From positions 1,002,157 through 1,066,156 of the forward strand of contig NZ_JADOER010000004.1 in assembly GCF_018739865.1 (NCBI RefSeq): a DNA stretch of 64,000 nucleotides. Reading direction: 5' to 3'. The position numbers and the translations under genes are program-made. Source of the DNA: Leptothoe kymatousa TAU-MAC 1615. GTDB lineage: Bacteria; Cyanobacteriota; Cyanobacteriia; Phormidesmidales; Phormidesmidaceae. Under the pieces are notes generated by a model. It was given only the letters and a program-made list of their open reading frames with translations, had not been told where the DNA came from and searched no databases. Of the stretch, positions 1-9,936 are shown piece by piece; within the stretch, counting starts at the first letter, position 1; every line of letters starts with the position of its first letter.

Positions 1-611
1 CAGGAAAGAAGATAGTCTTACCACGCTCGTACGTTTCGGCTACGGGGGGGAAGGAGCCTGTGGATAATTGCCTTAGTAAGTTGACGAGCGGTTTCTCTGT
101 AGTCACGGTAATGGGGGGATGCGATCGCAAAGCTATAGCAGTAGGCAAAAACAACGTGTAGAGATGCTGTCTTAGAAAATAAACCAACAAACCAAATTTG
201 GCAGTGGGTCTAGGCCTCATTAAAAAGGCAATCCCAAGGAGCAGCAGCGCCCAAGATATTTAAGCATTTTAGATATCAGTCAGTAAGGCTAAACCAAGGT
301 TAAACCCCACATCCCCCTAAGGAGCGCAAACAACCCCCTAAAACGCACAATGCGTTTGTTAAATAGGAATCATTTAGCGATACAGTAGTAAGATTTCCTG
401 ACTTTAGACTAATAAAACCCAAGTCCGTCGTAAGTTTTGTATAGCAGTATACAAGAAGCCGCTTGTCCCACATTAGCTGCGTGATTAACGATACGAACCT
501 CTGAGTTAAGGGTCAGGCTATCCATGGGGACCCATTTTTCAGTATGCTCCTATGGGCCTTGCCAACGGCTTAATGGTTCACACGTTAATTGCACAGCTCC
601 ACCCAACAATC
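1..611. other. Intergenic region upstream of fabI
   Basis: No supportable coding region was found. There is a HIP1 octamer at 121-128. A short hairpin (AAACGCA / TGCGTTT, loop CAA) lies around 342-359 and is followed by an AT-rich stretch; it could be the terminator of a gene left of the window, but this is weak. The fabI promoter must lie in the right part. I could not assign -35/-10 boxes. Confidence 0.4.
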
Positions 612-1388
612 ATGCTAGACCTGACTGGAAAAAATGCCCTGGTAACCGGTATTGCCAATAATCGCTCCATTGCCTGGGGCATTGCTCAGCAGCTCAGTAA
701 CGCTGGAGCTAATATCGGCGTCACCTATCTGCCAGATGAAAAGGGCCGTATGGAGAAGAAGGTTCGCAATTTAACAGAGCCTTTAAACCCCAGTTTGTTT
801 CTACCTTGTAATGTTCAAAACGATGAACAGGTAACGGCCACGTTTGAGGCCGTTAAGGAGCAGTGGGGACGGTTAGATGTTTTGATTCACTGTTTGGCAT
901 TTGCCAATCGTGACGATTTAACCGGAGATTTTAGCGACACGTCCCGTCAAGGGTTTCAAACGGCTTTAGATATCAGTGCCTACTCGCTGGTGAAGCTGGC
1001 TCAACAGGCCAAGGCCCTAATGACCGATGGCGGCAGCATTGTCACCTTGACCTATCTCGGGGGTGTGCGTGTGGTACCCAACTACAATGTGATGGGGATT
1101 GCGAAGGCCGCTCTGGAAATGAACGTTCGTTATCTGGCTGCAGAACTGGGCCCCAATAATATTCGCGTCAATGGCATTTCCGCAGGGCCAATTCGGACCC
1201 TGGCATCATCGGCAGTGGGTGGAATTCTAGATATGATTCACCATGTGGAAGAGGTTGCCCCTTTACGTCGGACGGTCACCCAGGCGGAAGTGGGGAACGC
1301 GGCTTCATTCCTCTCTAGTGATTTGGCGTCAGGGGTGACCGGTCAAATTCTCTACGTCGATTCTGGTTATGAAATCATGGGCATGTAG
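612..1388 (+). CDS. fabI: Enoyl-[acyl-carrier-protein] reductase (NADH) FabI
   Basis: FabI carries out the last reduction of each fatty-acid elongation cycle, turning trans-2-enoyl-ACP into acyl-ACP with NAD(P)H in the cytosol. The 258-residue protein is a short-chain dehydrogenase of normal FabI length. The N-terminal nucleotide-binding segment reads GKNALVTGIANNRSIAWG, and the FabI-type active site is visible as Tyr148 (TYLGG), Tyr158 and Lys165 (YNVMGIAK). The frame is open 20 codons further upstream to an ATG at 552, but homology begins at MLDLTGKNAL, so the ATG at 612 is preferred. The downstream SRPBCC gene starts 45 nt after the stop and may be cotranscribed. Function is secure by family; the start is inferred. 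Confidence 0.95.
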   Translation: MLDLTGKNALVTGIANNRSIAWGIAQQLSNAGANIGVTYLPDEKGRMEKKVRNLTEPLNPSLFLPCNVQNDEQVTATFEAVKEQWGRLDVLIHCLAFANRDDLTGDFSDTSRQGFQTALDISAYSLVKLAQQAKALMTDGGSIVTLTYLGGVRVVPNYNVMGIAKAALEMNVRYLAAELGPNNIRVNGISAGPIRTLASSAVGGILDMIHHVEEVAPLRRTVTQAEVGNAASFLSSDLASGVTGQILYVDSGYEIMGM

Positions 1389-1433
1389 ATCGCCCAACGG
1401 CTAATGTTTTAGTGAGTGAGTTCCATATCCCCC

Positions 1434-1883
1434 ATGGCAAATTGGCTTGAGCATAGCGTGTATGTTGATGTGGAGGCTCCGATCGATCTGGTTTGGGCCC
1501 TATGGTCTGACTTAGAACAGATGCCCCAGTGGATGAAGTGGATTGACTCAGTGGAGTTACTGGCTGATCAGCCAGGCATGTCTCGCTGGAAACTTGCCTC
1601 TGGCATATGGGAGTTTACATGGCTTTCCCGTACGGTTAAGGTCGTTCCCAATCAAATCTTGCAGTGGGAATCTGTGGACGGTTTGCCCAATCGCGGTGCT
1701 ATTCGTTTCTATGGTCATCAGCAGGGAACTAGCACCGTGAAGATGACCCTGGCCTATGCGGTTCCTGCTGTCCTGGCTCGGTTTATGGAAAATGGATGGC
1801 TGCGGCGAATTGTGGATTCTACCTTGCAGGCTGACTTAGAGCGGTTTCGGCAAAAAGCTGAACAAGTGGCAAAAGCTGATTAA
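1434..1883 (+). CDS. SRPBCC (START-like) family protein, polyketide cyclase/dehydrase type
   Basis: This is a 149-residue single-domain protein of the SRPBCC superfamily, whose members bind hydrophobic ligands in a helix-grip pocket. Visible signatures are the early HSVYVDVEAPIDLVWALWSD segment, the following QMPQWMKWIDSVELL helix and strand, and the long C-terminal helix ending LQADLERFRQKAEQVAK. Ligand and role are unknown; cyanobacteria and plastids carry several such cyclase/dehydrase-like proteins. An in-frame GTG at 1416 could add six residues, but the ATG at 1434 fits the fold better. It lies between fabI and the methylase-like gene on the same strand, with a 9-nt gap to the latter. 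Confidence 0.75.
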   Translation: MANWLEHSVYVDVEAPIDLVWALWSDLEQMPQWMKWIDSVELLADQPGMSRWKLASGIWEFTWLSRTVKVVPNQILQWESVDGLPNRGAIRFYGHQQGTSTVKMTLAYAVPAVLARFMENGWLRRIVDSTLQADLERFRQKAEQVAKAD

Positions 1884-1892
1884 AGGGCTGCT

Positions 1893-4283
1893 ATGGGTTT
1901 TGATTTGCAGCAGGCCGAACAGTGCCTGCAGTCCCTTGATCTAGTGCCCTTATTTCAGACGGTTTTGGGTTGGAATCCTCCTGATGAAAAAGCTGCGATC
2001 GCAGTCAAAGCATTCAGTTGCTCCTATCGAGCCCGTTGCATTGCCCAAAACGGTACCGCCAGGGTTTGGCTCATAAAACTCAAGTCCCCTCCCGCCTTAA
2101 CCGTCCAACTCAAGGCTAAGCTGCACCAGGCGATCCACAAAAAATATCCCCACCCATTAATCATATTCATCGATCAACAGCGATGTCGTAGTCTGTGGTG
2201 TTGGCGAAATCGCTATGCTCGTCTGCAATCCCAGGTATTTATTTCCCATCAGCCGCTAGCAGGGTGGCTGGCTCGGCTTACCTATCTGGCCAATTACAAA
2301 CCCGAGAACGGCATACTGAGCTTCGAGGCATTGGCCGTTGACTCCAGCGAACTAACTCAGCAGTTGAATGTGCAACTGCATAATCTCAGTGGCGGTATTG
2401 ATGGCATCGGTAATGGTCAAGACCGCTGGTGGTATGCCGTTGTGCTGTTGCAACGACTAATCATAATTCAATTGCTACAGCGGCAAGGGCTGCTCAATAA
2501 CGATATCTGGTATCTCCACAATCAGTTGGGACGCAGTCAGCAACAGCAGCCAAATATTTTCTTTAAACAAGTCTTACAACCGCTGTTTGGTCAGGGATTC
2601 TCACTGCCAGTGGCAGAAAGACCCCGCCATACTCGCTGGATGGGGCAAATTCCCTATTTGGGAGATATTTTTTATCCCCATGCCCTAGAACAAAAACATG
2701 GTGCCATTGATATTGAAGATGCCGTTTTTGAAGCAATTTTGGTGTGGTTTGAATCCCCCCTATGGCAGCAAATAGTCAGGTCTTGGCAACCCAGTTACAT
2801 CGTTTTAGCCTTTGAACAAGTACTGGGGCATTGGACCCCAGAGGATCCTGATGCTGCGTCTGAAAGCCATGCAACAACCTGTGACTTACTAATAAATCAG
2901 TTTGTTTTAACGCATCTAGGTCTGACGCCAGATGAAACAGGCCCCGATGTGTGGGACGTACTATTTTGTGGCCAGGCCCAGCATGTACGGCAGCTAGTAC
3001 AAGCGATATTGCCCCAGTTCTCAGTGATTGATCCGGCCTGTGGGGCCGGTAGTTTGCTGGTGCTATGCCAGCATCGGTTAGTTGATATTTACTGTGCTCT
3101 CATTGGCCACCTTAAAACCTTGGCCGATAGCCAGCTGCAAATCTGGTTTCAAGGTTTAGAAAGCGAACATGAGTCCTTGCTACAAACGATCTATCGGCGA
3201 ATTTTTAAGTACGGGTTATACGGTGTAGACCTAAATCCAGTTGCCGTTGATAGTGCGCGTCTGCAATTACTTTTGGGATTAATTGCCATGGCACGGCAAC
3301 CCCAAGATATTGAACCCTTACCCAGTCTTGAGTTCAATATTGTTGTGGGTAATAGCTTAGTCGGATTTATTCGAGTAGATGAAGCCGGGTTTGATCGATT
3401 GCGCTCCCAAGAACATCTACTCCAAGGCAATCTGTTGCAACCCCTGGTGGCACAAAGCTATCAAACGATTCTTGCGGAAAAAAACATTGCCCTCGAATAT
3501 TATCGGTCCCGCACCCACATATTAGAGGACCTGCGACAAGGTATTCCCCACTATGCCCAGCTAGAATTCTTCCGTGAACAAATTAATAATTTAGACGCCC
3601 AGGCCCAGGCAAAACTCGATGAGTTGCTATTGGCAGAGTTTAGTCAAACGTTAGGTATTCGCTTTAAGGCGGCTCAACTGATGGAGTCCCCGCGGCCAAG
3701 AATCTTAGAAATTGAAGATATCGCTGCCCTGCGCCCTTTTCACTGGGGATATCACTTTAGTCAATTTTTAGACCAGGGCCAGGGGTTTAATGTGGTCATT
3801 TCTCGCCCGCCGTCAGCCCCAGTGCGCCCTAGCATTCCAGAATTTTTTCAGCGCTTTGGTGATGTCACAAATAAACATGAACTGAGTCGGCGAACATTTA
3901 AATCGACCAAACGTTATTTGAATAACGTGCATCCAGAGGTGGCGGCCACCTGGCTGTCTTACCAGAGTCATTATTCCTTAGTGGCCGATTACTTTTACCG
4001 TTCCCCTCAATATACGCACCAAACGCCAATGATTAAGGGGAAAAGACAGCGTACACAGCTCCGCCAAGATTGGCTATTTATCGAACGGTGTTTTAACCTG
4101 GTGGCCCCCCAAGGTGTTTGTGGGCTGATTGTTTCCAATGATATTAAAGATAGTCCCAGGGGAATGGTTCTGCGGGGTTTCTTAGACAATCAAACCGATG
4201 CCACATTATTACTGGGACTACCTAGGGCCCAGGCATCCGATCAACAATGTTGCCTATGCTTTATGAAGCCACAACCCGGTTAG
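1893..4283 (+). CDS. Eco57I/N6-adenine methylase-like protein, probably catalytically degenerate
   Basis: The 796-residue protein has the layout of type IIG/Eco57I-like DNA adenine methyltransferases. A large alpha-rich N-terminal region is followed by SAM-binding motif I (DPACGAGSLL, about residues 380-389) and the family's NIVVGNSLVG segment near residue 487. The catalytic motif IV position reads VVISRPPSA at about 634-642, where the family has GNPPY. Loss of the Asn and aromatic residue suggests it can no longer methylate DNA. After motif IV it retains the LVAPQGVCGLIVSND strand and then stops, with no obvious target-recognition domain. No restriction partner is adjacent. It may be a repurposed SAM-fold protein kept by cyanobacteria; the frame is intact, so it is not an obvious pseudogene. 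Confidence 0.7.
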   Translation: MGFDLQQAEQCLQSLDLVPLFQTVLGWNPPDEKAAIAVKAFSCSYRARCIAQNGTARVWLIKLKSPPALTVQLKAKLHQAIHKKYPHPLIIFIDQQRCRSLWCWRNRYARLQSQVFISHQPLAGWLARLTYLANYKPENGILSFEALAVDSSELTQQLNVQLHNLSGGIDGIGNGQDRWWYAVVLLQRLIIIQLLQRQGLLNNDIWYLHNQLGRSQQQQPNIFFKQVLQPLFGQGFSLPVAERPRHTRWMGQIPYLGDIFYPHALEQKHGAIDIEDAVFEAILVWFESPLWQQIVRSWQPSYIVLAFEQVLGHWTPEDPDAASESHATTCDLLINQFVLTHLGLTPDETGPDVWDVLFCGQAQHVRQLVQAILPQFSVIDPACGAGSLLVLCQHRLVDIYCALIGHLKTLADSQLQIWFQGLESEHESLLQTIYRRIFKYGLYGVDLNPVAVDSARLQLLLGLIAMARQPQDIEPLPSLEFNIVVGNSLVGFIRVDEAGFDRLRSQEHLLQGNLLQPLVAQSYQTILAEKNIALEYYRSRTHILEDLRQGIPHYAQLEFFREQINNLDAQAQAKLDELLLAEFSQTLGIRFKAAQLMESPRPRILEIEDIAALRPFHWGYHFSQFLDQGQGFNVVISRPPSAPVRPSIPEFFQRFGDVTNKHELSRRTFKSTKRYLNNVHPEVAATWLSYQSHYSLVADYFYRSPQYTHQTPMIKGKRQRTQLRQDWLFIERCFNLVAPQGVCGLIVSNDIKDSPRGMVLRGFLDNQTDATLLLGLPRAQASDQQCCLCFMKPQPG

Positions 4284-4284
4284 G

Positions 4285-4734
4285 TCACTTTGTATAGTCT
4301 TGGGGCAATCCGATACCTAGATCCTTTTCTAAGGTGAGGCAGTTACGTCCTTCTCCCACCATCAGTTGATAATCAACCCGATCCATCAGCTGGTGCAAAA
4401 TCAACCAACCATATCCCCCTTCCTGATGTTCGCTAGGGATGGGGGCTCGATAGCTGCGAATATCAAATCCGCGACCTTGGTCCCAAACTTCTAAACACAG
4501 AAAGCTGCCTTCGACGCCGAGCCGCAAAATAACGGGTATTTCAGGTCGGTCGTGATGGGCGTGGCGGACAATATTGGAGTAGACTTCCACGATCACTAAC
4601 CGTAGTCGGCTTTCAACTTTTTTCCAATCGAGGTCGACAATGTTTCCTAGTTCAGCTTTAAGCGAATTTAGTAGCCAATCTTCTACAACCGCGAGGAACT
4701 TTAAGTCACTGGGGATAGCGAGTTCAGTTTTCAT
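4285..4734 (-). CDS. RsbW-like anti-sigma regulatory factor (GHKL serine kinase)
   Basis: The 149-residue protein is a stand-alone HATPase_c_2 domain. The N-box is seen in LRLVIVEVYSNIVRHAH (Glu50, Asn54), the G1 box in WDQGRGFD and the G2 box in EGGYGWLILHQLMD. Such proteins bind ATP and either phosphorylate an anti-sigma-factor antagonist or sequester a sigma factor. The start lies 2 nt after the stop of the upstream RsbU-like phosphatase gene, so the two are surely one operon and translationally coupled. No STAS-domain antagonist is encoded next to them, so the target of the switch lies elsewhere. The gene converges with the methylase-like gene with 1 nt between stops. Confidence 0.85.
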   Translation of the reverse strand: MKTELAIPSDLKFLAVVEDWLLNSLKAELGNIVDLDWKKVESRLRLVIVEVYSNIVRHAHHDRPEIPVILRLGVEGSFLCLEVWDQGRGFDIRSYRAPIPSEHQEGGYGWLILHQLMDRVDYQLMVGEGRNCLTLEKDLGIGLPQDYTK

Positions 4735-4736
4735 GA

Positions 4737-6446
4737 TTAAGGCGCTACCTCCAAGGACAAGATAGTTTGATCGTCATGCTGTTCATTGTCGGCCGTATTC
4801 AGTTGAGCGATTAAGCGCTTCAGGTCTAGTCCGTTGGTTTGTTGGAGAATCAGTTGCCATAATCCTGTTTGCTTGAGCATAGTTTCTTGCCCGTTGATGT
4901 CTATGCTGGCTTCTGTAATACCGTCGCTGGTCAACAGTAAGGCATCGCCCGGGTTGAGATTGAGACAGCCGGCCTTGGTTTGCCAATGCGGTATGATTCC
5001 CAAAGGTACGCCGCCCCCCTCTCTTAAGTAAGTAGGTTCCAGGGAGGGCTCAGTTCCCTCAATTAATTTTTTTTGTGACCATAAGATTGGATAGACATGA
5101 CCGGCATTGGCATAGACGAGTTCCCGACTGGTGGGGCTGTATCGTACTAGCACCATGGTAATCATGTGTTCGTTGTTGACTAAATCAGCATTGAGGGCGC
5201 GATTTAGATTAGTCATCACCACATCTGGAGTTGCCGGTTGACTAGCGGATAATTCTCGTCGCAATAGTGAAATAGCGCTAGCCATAAATAAGGCCGCTGG
5301 AACGCCTTTGCCGGAAACGTCTCCTACGGCTAACCAAATATCTCCTTGGGGATGGATGAAAACTTCATAGAAGTCGCCGCCAACGGCCCTAGCGGCTTGG
5401 CACTGGGCTTGGATGTTAATGCCGGGAATTTCAGGCCACACCTGATTTAGCAGCTTTTGCTGAATTTGTCGGGCCACTTGCAATTCAGCTTGCATTTGTT
5501 CGGTTTGGCGCTCGACGTCGTGGTAGAGCTTGGCCTGGGAAATGGCCATGACCACCTGTTCGGAAATGTTTTTGAGCAGGGTGATGGTGTCGCTATTCCA
5601 GGTGTCGATGCTTTGGTATAAGACAATGGACGCCAGTAATTGATCGCGATAGCTAAATTCGGCAGCTAATTGCTGATATGTAGTATCCCCCTGGATTACG
5701 TGATCCAGGATCAGCGTATTTTCTGGCATCCCGGCATTAGCTAAGGCTGGGATTGGGCTATCGGCTTTGCAATAGGTCACAGGTTTGGGGGGGGGACCGG
5801 GGATGGTGGAATCTACCGGGTATAGGACAGCATAGTCAGCATCGAAGGCTGTTCCCAACGCATCTACAACAGTTTGTAGGGTGTTGGCATAGTTTAAGGA
5901 ACGACGGATAGTCGTGGTAATTGAGTTGTATAAAGATACTTGTTTTAGAGAAGCCGATAGGGCGTTGGTGCGTTGCTTGACCACGCGATAGGTGTCGGCG
6001 GCTTCATCGATAACTTGCCGGAGTTCTTTGGGTTTCCAGGGCTTGGTGATGTATTTGTGGACCTGCCCAGAGTTAATTGCATCGACCAGATCCTCCACGT
6101 CGGTATACCCGGTGAGGACGATGCGCATGGTGTCAGGATAATCCTTAACAGTCAGGCTTAAAAACTCTGTCCCGTTCATCTTGGGCATGCGCTGGTCGGA
6201 AATGATAATGGCCATTTCCCCATGCTTTGCCAAGCAATCTAAGGCTTCTTGCCCACTGCTCGCTCGATAGACACGATAGTTACGTCTAAAGGTTCGGTGT
6301 AGAAGTTCTAAATTATCGAGTTCGTCATCGACAACTAGAAGTTTCAGTTGTTCATGAGTGGTGAAACTCATAGTGTCTTTTGGGATTTCTGATGATTGGG
6401 GCATGTTGGGGCCAACTTGGGGAAAAGTATCACCACAGTTATCCAT
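4737..6446 (-). CDS. Response regulator with GAF and PP2C/SpoIIE (RsbU-like) phosphatase output
   Basis: Three domains can be read in this 569-residue protein. An N-terminal receiver (about 34-155) has the acidic pair DD at 40-41, phosphoacceptor Asp84 in ISDQRMP and a conserved Lys in YITKPW. A GAF-like domain covers about 175-310, followed by a coiled-coil linker (VERQTEQMQAELQVARQIQQ). A C-terminal PP2C-type phosphatase (about 330-565) shows metal-binding motifs GGDFYEV, GDVSGKGVPAAL and TSDGITEA. It likely dephosphorylates an anti-anti-sigma protein in response to histidine-kinase input, working with the RsbW-like kinase encoded immediately downstream. Internal ATGs at residues 15 and 26 are alternative starts. 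Confidence 0.88.
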   Translation of the reverse strand: MDNCGDTFPQVGPNMPQSSEIPKDTMSFTTHEQLKLLVVDDELDNLELLHRTFRRNYRVYRASSGQEALDCLAKHGEMAIIISDQRMPKMNGTEFLSLTVKDYPDTMRIVLTGYTDVEDLVDAINSGQVHKYITKPWKPKELRQVIDEAADTYRVVKQRTNALSASLKQVSLYNSITTTIRRSLNYANTLQTVVDALGTAFDADYAVLYPVDSTIPGPPPKPVTYCKADSPIPALANAGMPENTLILDHVIQGDTTYQQLAAEFSYRDQLLASIVLYQSIDTWNSDTITLLKNISEQVVMAISQAKLYHDVERQTEQMQAELQVARQIQQKLLNQVWPEIPGINIQAQCQAARAVGGDFYEVFIHPQGDIWLAVGDVSGKGVPAALFMASAISLLRRELSASQPATPDVVMTNLNRALNADLVNNEHMITMVLVRYSPTSRELVYANAGHVYPILWSQKKLIEGTEPSLEPTYLREGGGVPLGIIPHWQTKAGCLNLNPGDALLLTSDGITEASIDINGQETMLKQTGLWQLILQQTNGLDLKRLIAQLNTADNEQHDDQTILSLEVAP

Positions 6447-6660
6447 ATTTACCAGTCGATTGTAGTGTGCCCAGGGATAACCTTGAAATGACTCTATTAG
6501 CGCCTAATTAAAAGAAAATTGATCGGTTCTATGGGATTGAGTGGGGATGAGACGGGTAGCCTCACAAGTAGGCAATTATCAAATGGATTATGGCGTTAAA
6601 CGTTTAGTCGCTTGGGTTCATGATAAGTTGCCACAATGTTGCTGTTAGCCGTTAGGGCAT

Positions 6661-7551
6661 ATGACTATGCTTCGCTCTGGGTTCTTGGGGTCTTCTGTGG
6701 CACTATCGCTTTTGTGGGGGCTGGCATTGGGGGCTTTTAGCCAGGAGTTGCCGTCTTCCCATCGGTCTGTGGCGGATAGTTTGGCGCGCTTGGACCGGGC
6801 CATTTGTTTACAAGCTTGGGACCAGGCGATTGGAATTACGGGGGAGTTGATTGCTTCCCCTGATGTGTCTTCTGGGTATCGTCAGGAGCTACTGGTGTTT
6901 AGGCGGCAGCTACAGACTTGGCAGCTGAGTGCAATGTCTCCGACGACTCAGACGAGTTGCGATCGCACCAGTCCCCTATATTTAACCGTGGATCAGCCAG
7001 AAGCACCCGCACCTCAGCCCTTAGACTGGAATCGAGCGCTGGCATCGCTAAACACCTCACGGCCCATCATTGACTTTGACGATACCTATAATCCGGTAGA
7101 AAATCTCATTCCTGATCAGCTAGTTGCCAATAGTCCTGCCCCCCTTGCCGATACCTATGTGCCTGTCGACACAACCTATGGCTTTGATGTCATTGCAGGC
7201 CGTCTCAATCAAGGTCCCCAGGTCTATAGTTTTCTAGCTCGTCGAGGCGATCAGCTATCCCTAGAAGCCACTGTGACCCGTTCATTTATACCGGGGTCCT
7301 TTCGACTACTCCTTTTTGATCAAAACGGACGTTTGCTGCTTCAAAGCGACCAATCCGATTTTCAAACTTCAGTGCAGGCCTACACCCTACCCTCAACCCA
7401 TATCTACTTCGTGGCGTTAGTCCCCGAAGAAAACGTCCCAGCCCTAGACCTGCAGGGCCAAATTGTCGAATGGCCCCCCGCCAGCAATACTAGCTTCGAC
7501 TACACCCTAACCCTGACGGGGGTCACGCCCTATCAGACATTGCTGCCCTGA
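6661..7551 (+). CDS. Secreted protein with pre-peptidase-like beta domain
   Basis: The 296-residue protein starts with a signal peptide (SVALSLLWGLALGAFSQ, probable cleavage near residue 28). The N-terminal half is alpha-helical, around LARLDRAICLQAWDQAIGITGELI. A Pro/Ala-rich linker leads to a C-terminal beta domain from about residue 165 (FDVIAGRLNQGPQVYSFLARRGDQLSLEATV...FRLLLFDQNGRLL) ending YTLTLTG. This resembles the bacterial pre-peptidase C-terminal (PPC) domain that often follows secreted enzymes, but no catalytic domain is present. Role unknown; probably periplasmic or extracellular. It converges with rsmH, with only 3 nt between the two stops. Confidence 0.7.
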   Translation: MTMLRSGFLGSSVALSLLWGLALGAFSQELPSSHRSVADSLARLDRAICLQAWDQAIGITGELIASPDVSSGYRQELLVFRRQLQTWQLSAMSPTTQTSCDRTSPLYLTVDQPEAPAPQPLDWNRALASLNTSRPIIDFDDTYNPVENLIPDQLVANSPAPLADTYVPVDTTYGFDVIAGRLNQGPQVYSFLARRGDQLSLEATVTRSFIPGSFRLLLFDQNGRLLLQSDQSDFQTSVQAYTLPSTHIYFVALVPEENVPALDLQGQIVEWPPASNTSFDYTLTLTGVTPYQTLLP

Positions 7552-7554
7552 GGG

Positions 7555-8412
7555 CTATAGGCGTTCAGCAATACGGAGCTTGGCAGAGCGAGCCCTTGGG
7601 TTACGCCGTATTTCATTTTCGGTTGCCATAATAGGTTTTTTCGTAAGTACCTTTAGCCGCTCATGGTCCCGTAGGCCATGTTTGACACGACGATCTTCAA
7701 GGCTATGGAAACTAATAATGACCAGCCTCCCCCCAGGCTTGAGCCAGCTGGGCGATATCTGTACTAGCTGCTCAAGCACATCTAGCTCTCGGTTGACAGC
7801 AATGCGCAGGGCTTGAAAAACTCGTGTGGCCGGGTGAATACGGCCATGGCGATATTTGCCTGGCACGCTGGCCGCAATTGTCTCTGCCAGCGCCGTTGTC
7901 GTTTGAAACGGACGGCGTTCCACAATCCGCCGAGCGATTCTGCGCGACAGACGTTCCTCGCCATAGTGGTAAAAAATATCTGCTAGATCCCGCTCCGAAC
8001 CATGGTTAACCAGGTCTGCCGCCGTCAACTCTTGGGTCGGGTTCATGCGCATGTCCAGGGCGCCCTCGTGACGAAAGCTAAAGCCTCGTTCTGGGCGATC
8101 CAACTGGGGTGAACTAACGCCTAGATCTGCCAAAATGCCATCAAAACTCGAGTCCTGAGGCATAAACTCAGCAAAGTTGCCGTGCCAGAATGTCACCCGA
8201 TCGCCAAAGTCAGCTAAGTTCTTTTGGGCCGCTGCCAGGGCATTGGGGTCTTGGTCCAGGGCTGTAATCTGTATGTTTTCCGCTGCCTCTAGCATCAATC
8301 GACTATGGCCACCTCCCCCCACCGTGGCATCCAGATAGTGCCCATGGTCTTTTGGCGTTAGCCCCGCCAGAACTTCCTCCGGTAATACCGATTGATGGAC
8401 GAAGGCTGCCAT
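7555..8412 (-). CDS. rsmH: 16S rRNA (cytosine-1402-N4)-methyltransferase RsmH
   Basis: RsmH transfers a methyl group from SAM to N4 of C1402 in the decoding centre of 16S rRNA. The family start [13 protein letters not shown] is followed by SAM motif [11 protein letters not shown], then [13 protein letters not shown], the [14 protein letters not shown] block, and [14 protein letters not shown] with [11 protein letters not shown] near the C-terminus. Length from the ATG at 8412 is 285 residues, typical of the family. The frame stays open upstream to 8550, and an in-frame GTG at 8439 with a GAGG about nine bases before it is a plausible alternative start. It is transcribed divergently from ndhH. 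Confidence 0.95.
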   Translation of the reverse strand: MAAFVHQSVLPEEVLAGLTPKDHGHYLDATVGGGGHSRLMLEAAENIQITALDQDPNALAAAQKNLADFGDRVTFWHGNFAEFMPQDSSFDGILADLGVSSPQLDRPERGFSFRHEGALDMRMNPTQELTAADLVNHGSERDLADIFYHYGEERLSRRIARRIVERRPFQTTTALAETIAASVPGKYRHGRIHPATRVFQALRIAVNRELDVLEQLVQISPSWLKPGGRLVIISFHSLEDRRVKHGLRDHERLKVLTKKPIMATENEIRRNPRARSAKLRIAERL

Positions 8413-8709
8413 GTCCTGAGCGTTAGAGTCATGGGTCACAGATATACCTCGTTCACCCTGTAAGTGCCTATAAATGTTAGTAGAAGCGAGTAAATTCTCA
8501 AGTTTTGCCGACGGCTTTCGGTCTCGCATCATACCCCAGCCCGTTGGCACAATAAATTGTAGAACCCATTAATTTCGATACCTATGGACCTTGTTTAGGT
8601 AAATCTGATCTCAAAAACATACCCATTTCCCATAGCATTGCTCTTTTCTTCAAGCTTTCAGCGAAGAATCTTGCTAAAGTAATGCAGAGATTAATATCGC
8701 ATAGTTTCT

Positions 8710-9894
8710 ATGACTCGGCTCGAAACCAGAACTGAGCCCATGGTAATCAACATGGGACCTCACCACCCTTCAATGCATGGGGTGTTGCGACTCATCGTTA
8801 CCTTGGATGGTGAAGATGTGATTGATTGTGAGCCCGTGATTGGCTACTTACATCGCGGCATGGAAAAAATTGCCGAGAGTCGTACCAACGTAATGTTTGT
8901 GCCCTACGTTAGCCGTTGGGACTACGCGGCGGGCATGTTTAATGAAGCCATTACGGTCAATGCGCCTGAAAAGTTAGCAAATATTGAGGTGCCAAAGCGT
9001 GCGAGCTACATTCGGGTGATCATGCTCGAATTGAACCGTATTGCAAATCATCTGCTGTGGCTGGGGCCATTCTTAGCCGATGTTGGTGCTCAAACTCCCT
9101 TCTTCTATATTTTCCGTGAGCGGGAACTGATTTATGACCTGTGGGAAGCAGCCACAGGCGCCCGCTTAATCAACAACAACTACTTTCGTATTGGTGGTGT
9201 TGCCGCTGATTTACCCTATGGGTGGGTCGATAAGTGCGAAGACTTCTGCGACTACTTTTTGCCAAAGGTTGACGAATACGAAAAGCTGATTACCAATAAC
9301 CCTATCTTCCGTCGCAGGGTGGAAGGCATTGGCACCATCACCCGCGAGGATGCCATTAACTGGGGGCTGTCGGGGCCCATGCTGCGAGGGTCTGGGGTGA
9401 AATGGGATTTACGTAAGGTCGACCACTACGAGTGCTATGACGACTTTGATTGGGATGTACAGTGGGAGACCGCTGGAGACTGCTTTGCCCGCTATGTCAT
9501 TCGGGTGCGTGAGATGCGTGAGTCTGTCAAAATTATTCGTCAGGCGCTGAAAGGGTTACCTGGAGGTCCTTATGAGAATCTTGAAGCCAAGCGCATGGCT
9601 GAAGGACCCAAGTCAGACTGGAATAGTTTTGACTACCAGTTTATTGGCAAGAAAATTGCTCCCACATTCAAGATACCGGCAGGGGAACACTATGTTCGTT
9701 TAGAAAGTGGTAAGGGCGAACTGGGCGTATTTATTGTGGGCGACAATAGTATCTACCCCTGGCGTTGGAAAATTCGTGCTCCAGATTTCAATAACTTGCA
9801 GATTTTGCCCCATTTGTTGCGTGGGGTAAAGCTGGCTGACATCATGGCTATTCTGGGTAGCATTGACGTCATTATGGGGTCTGTCGACCGCTAA
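8710..9894 (+). CDS. ndhH: NAD(P)H-quinone oxidoreductase subunit H (NDH-1 49-kDa subunit)
   Basis: NdhH is the 49-kDa/NuoD-type peripheral-arm subunit of the thylakoid NDH-1 complex, which takes electrons from ferredoxin to plastoquinone in cyclic electron flow, respiration and CO2 uptake. The 394-residue length is standard. The N-terminus ([18 protein letters not shown]) holds the conserved HHPS quinone-site loop, followed by [16 protein letters not shown], and the protein ends [18 protein letters not shown], as in plastid and cyanobacterial NdhH. It stands alone here, since cyanobacterial ndh genes are scattered. A hairpin at 9937-9968 follows 42 nt after the stop. Confidence 0.98.
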   Translation: MTRLETRTEPMVINMGPHHPSMHGVLRLIVTLDGEDVIDCEPVIGYLHRGMEKIAESRTNVMFVPYVSRWDYAAGMFNEAITVNAPEKLANIEVPKRASYIRVIMLELNRIANHLLWLGPFLADVGAQTPFFYIFRERELIYDLWEAATGARLINNNYFRIGGVAADLPYGWVDKCEDFCDYFLPKVDEYEKLITNNPIFRRRVEGIGTITREDAINWGLSGPMLRGSGVKWDLRKVDHYECYDDFDWDVQWETAGDCFARYVIRVREMRESVKIIRQALKGLPGGPYENLEAKRMAEGPKSDWNSFDYQFIGKKIAPTFKIPAGEHYVRLESGKGELGVFIVGDNSIYPWRWKIRAPDFNNLQILPHLLRGVKLADIMAILGSIDVIMGSVDR

Positions 9895-9936
9895 TCCGGT
9901 CTCGCTTGTGGCGCGACGGCTGTTCAAACCTTTGGG

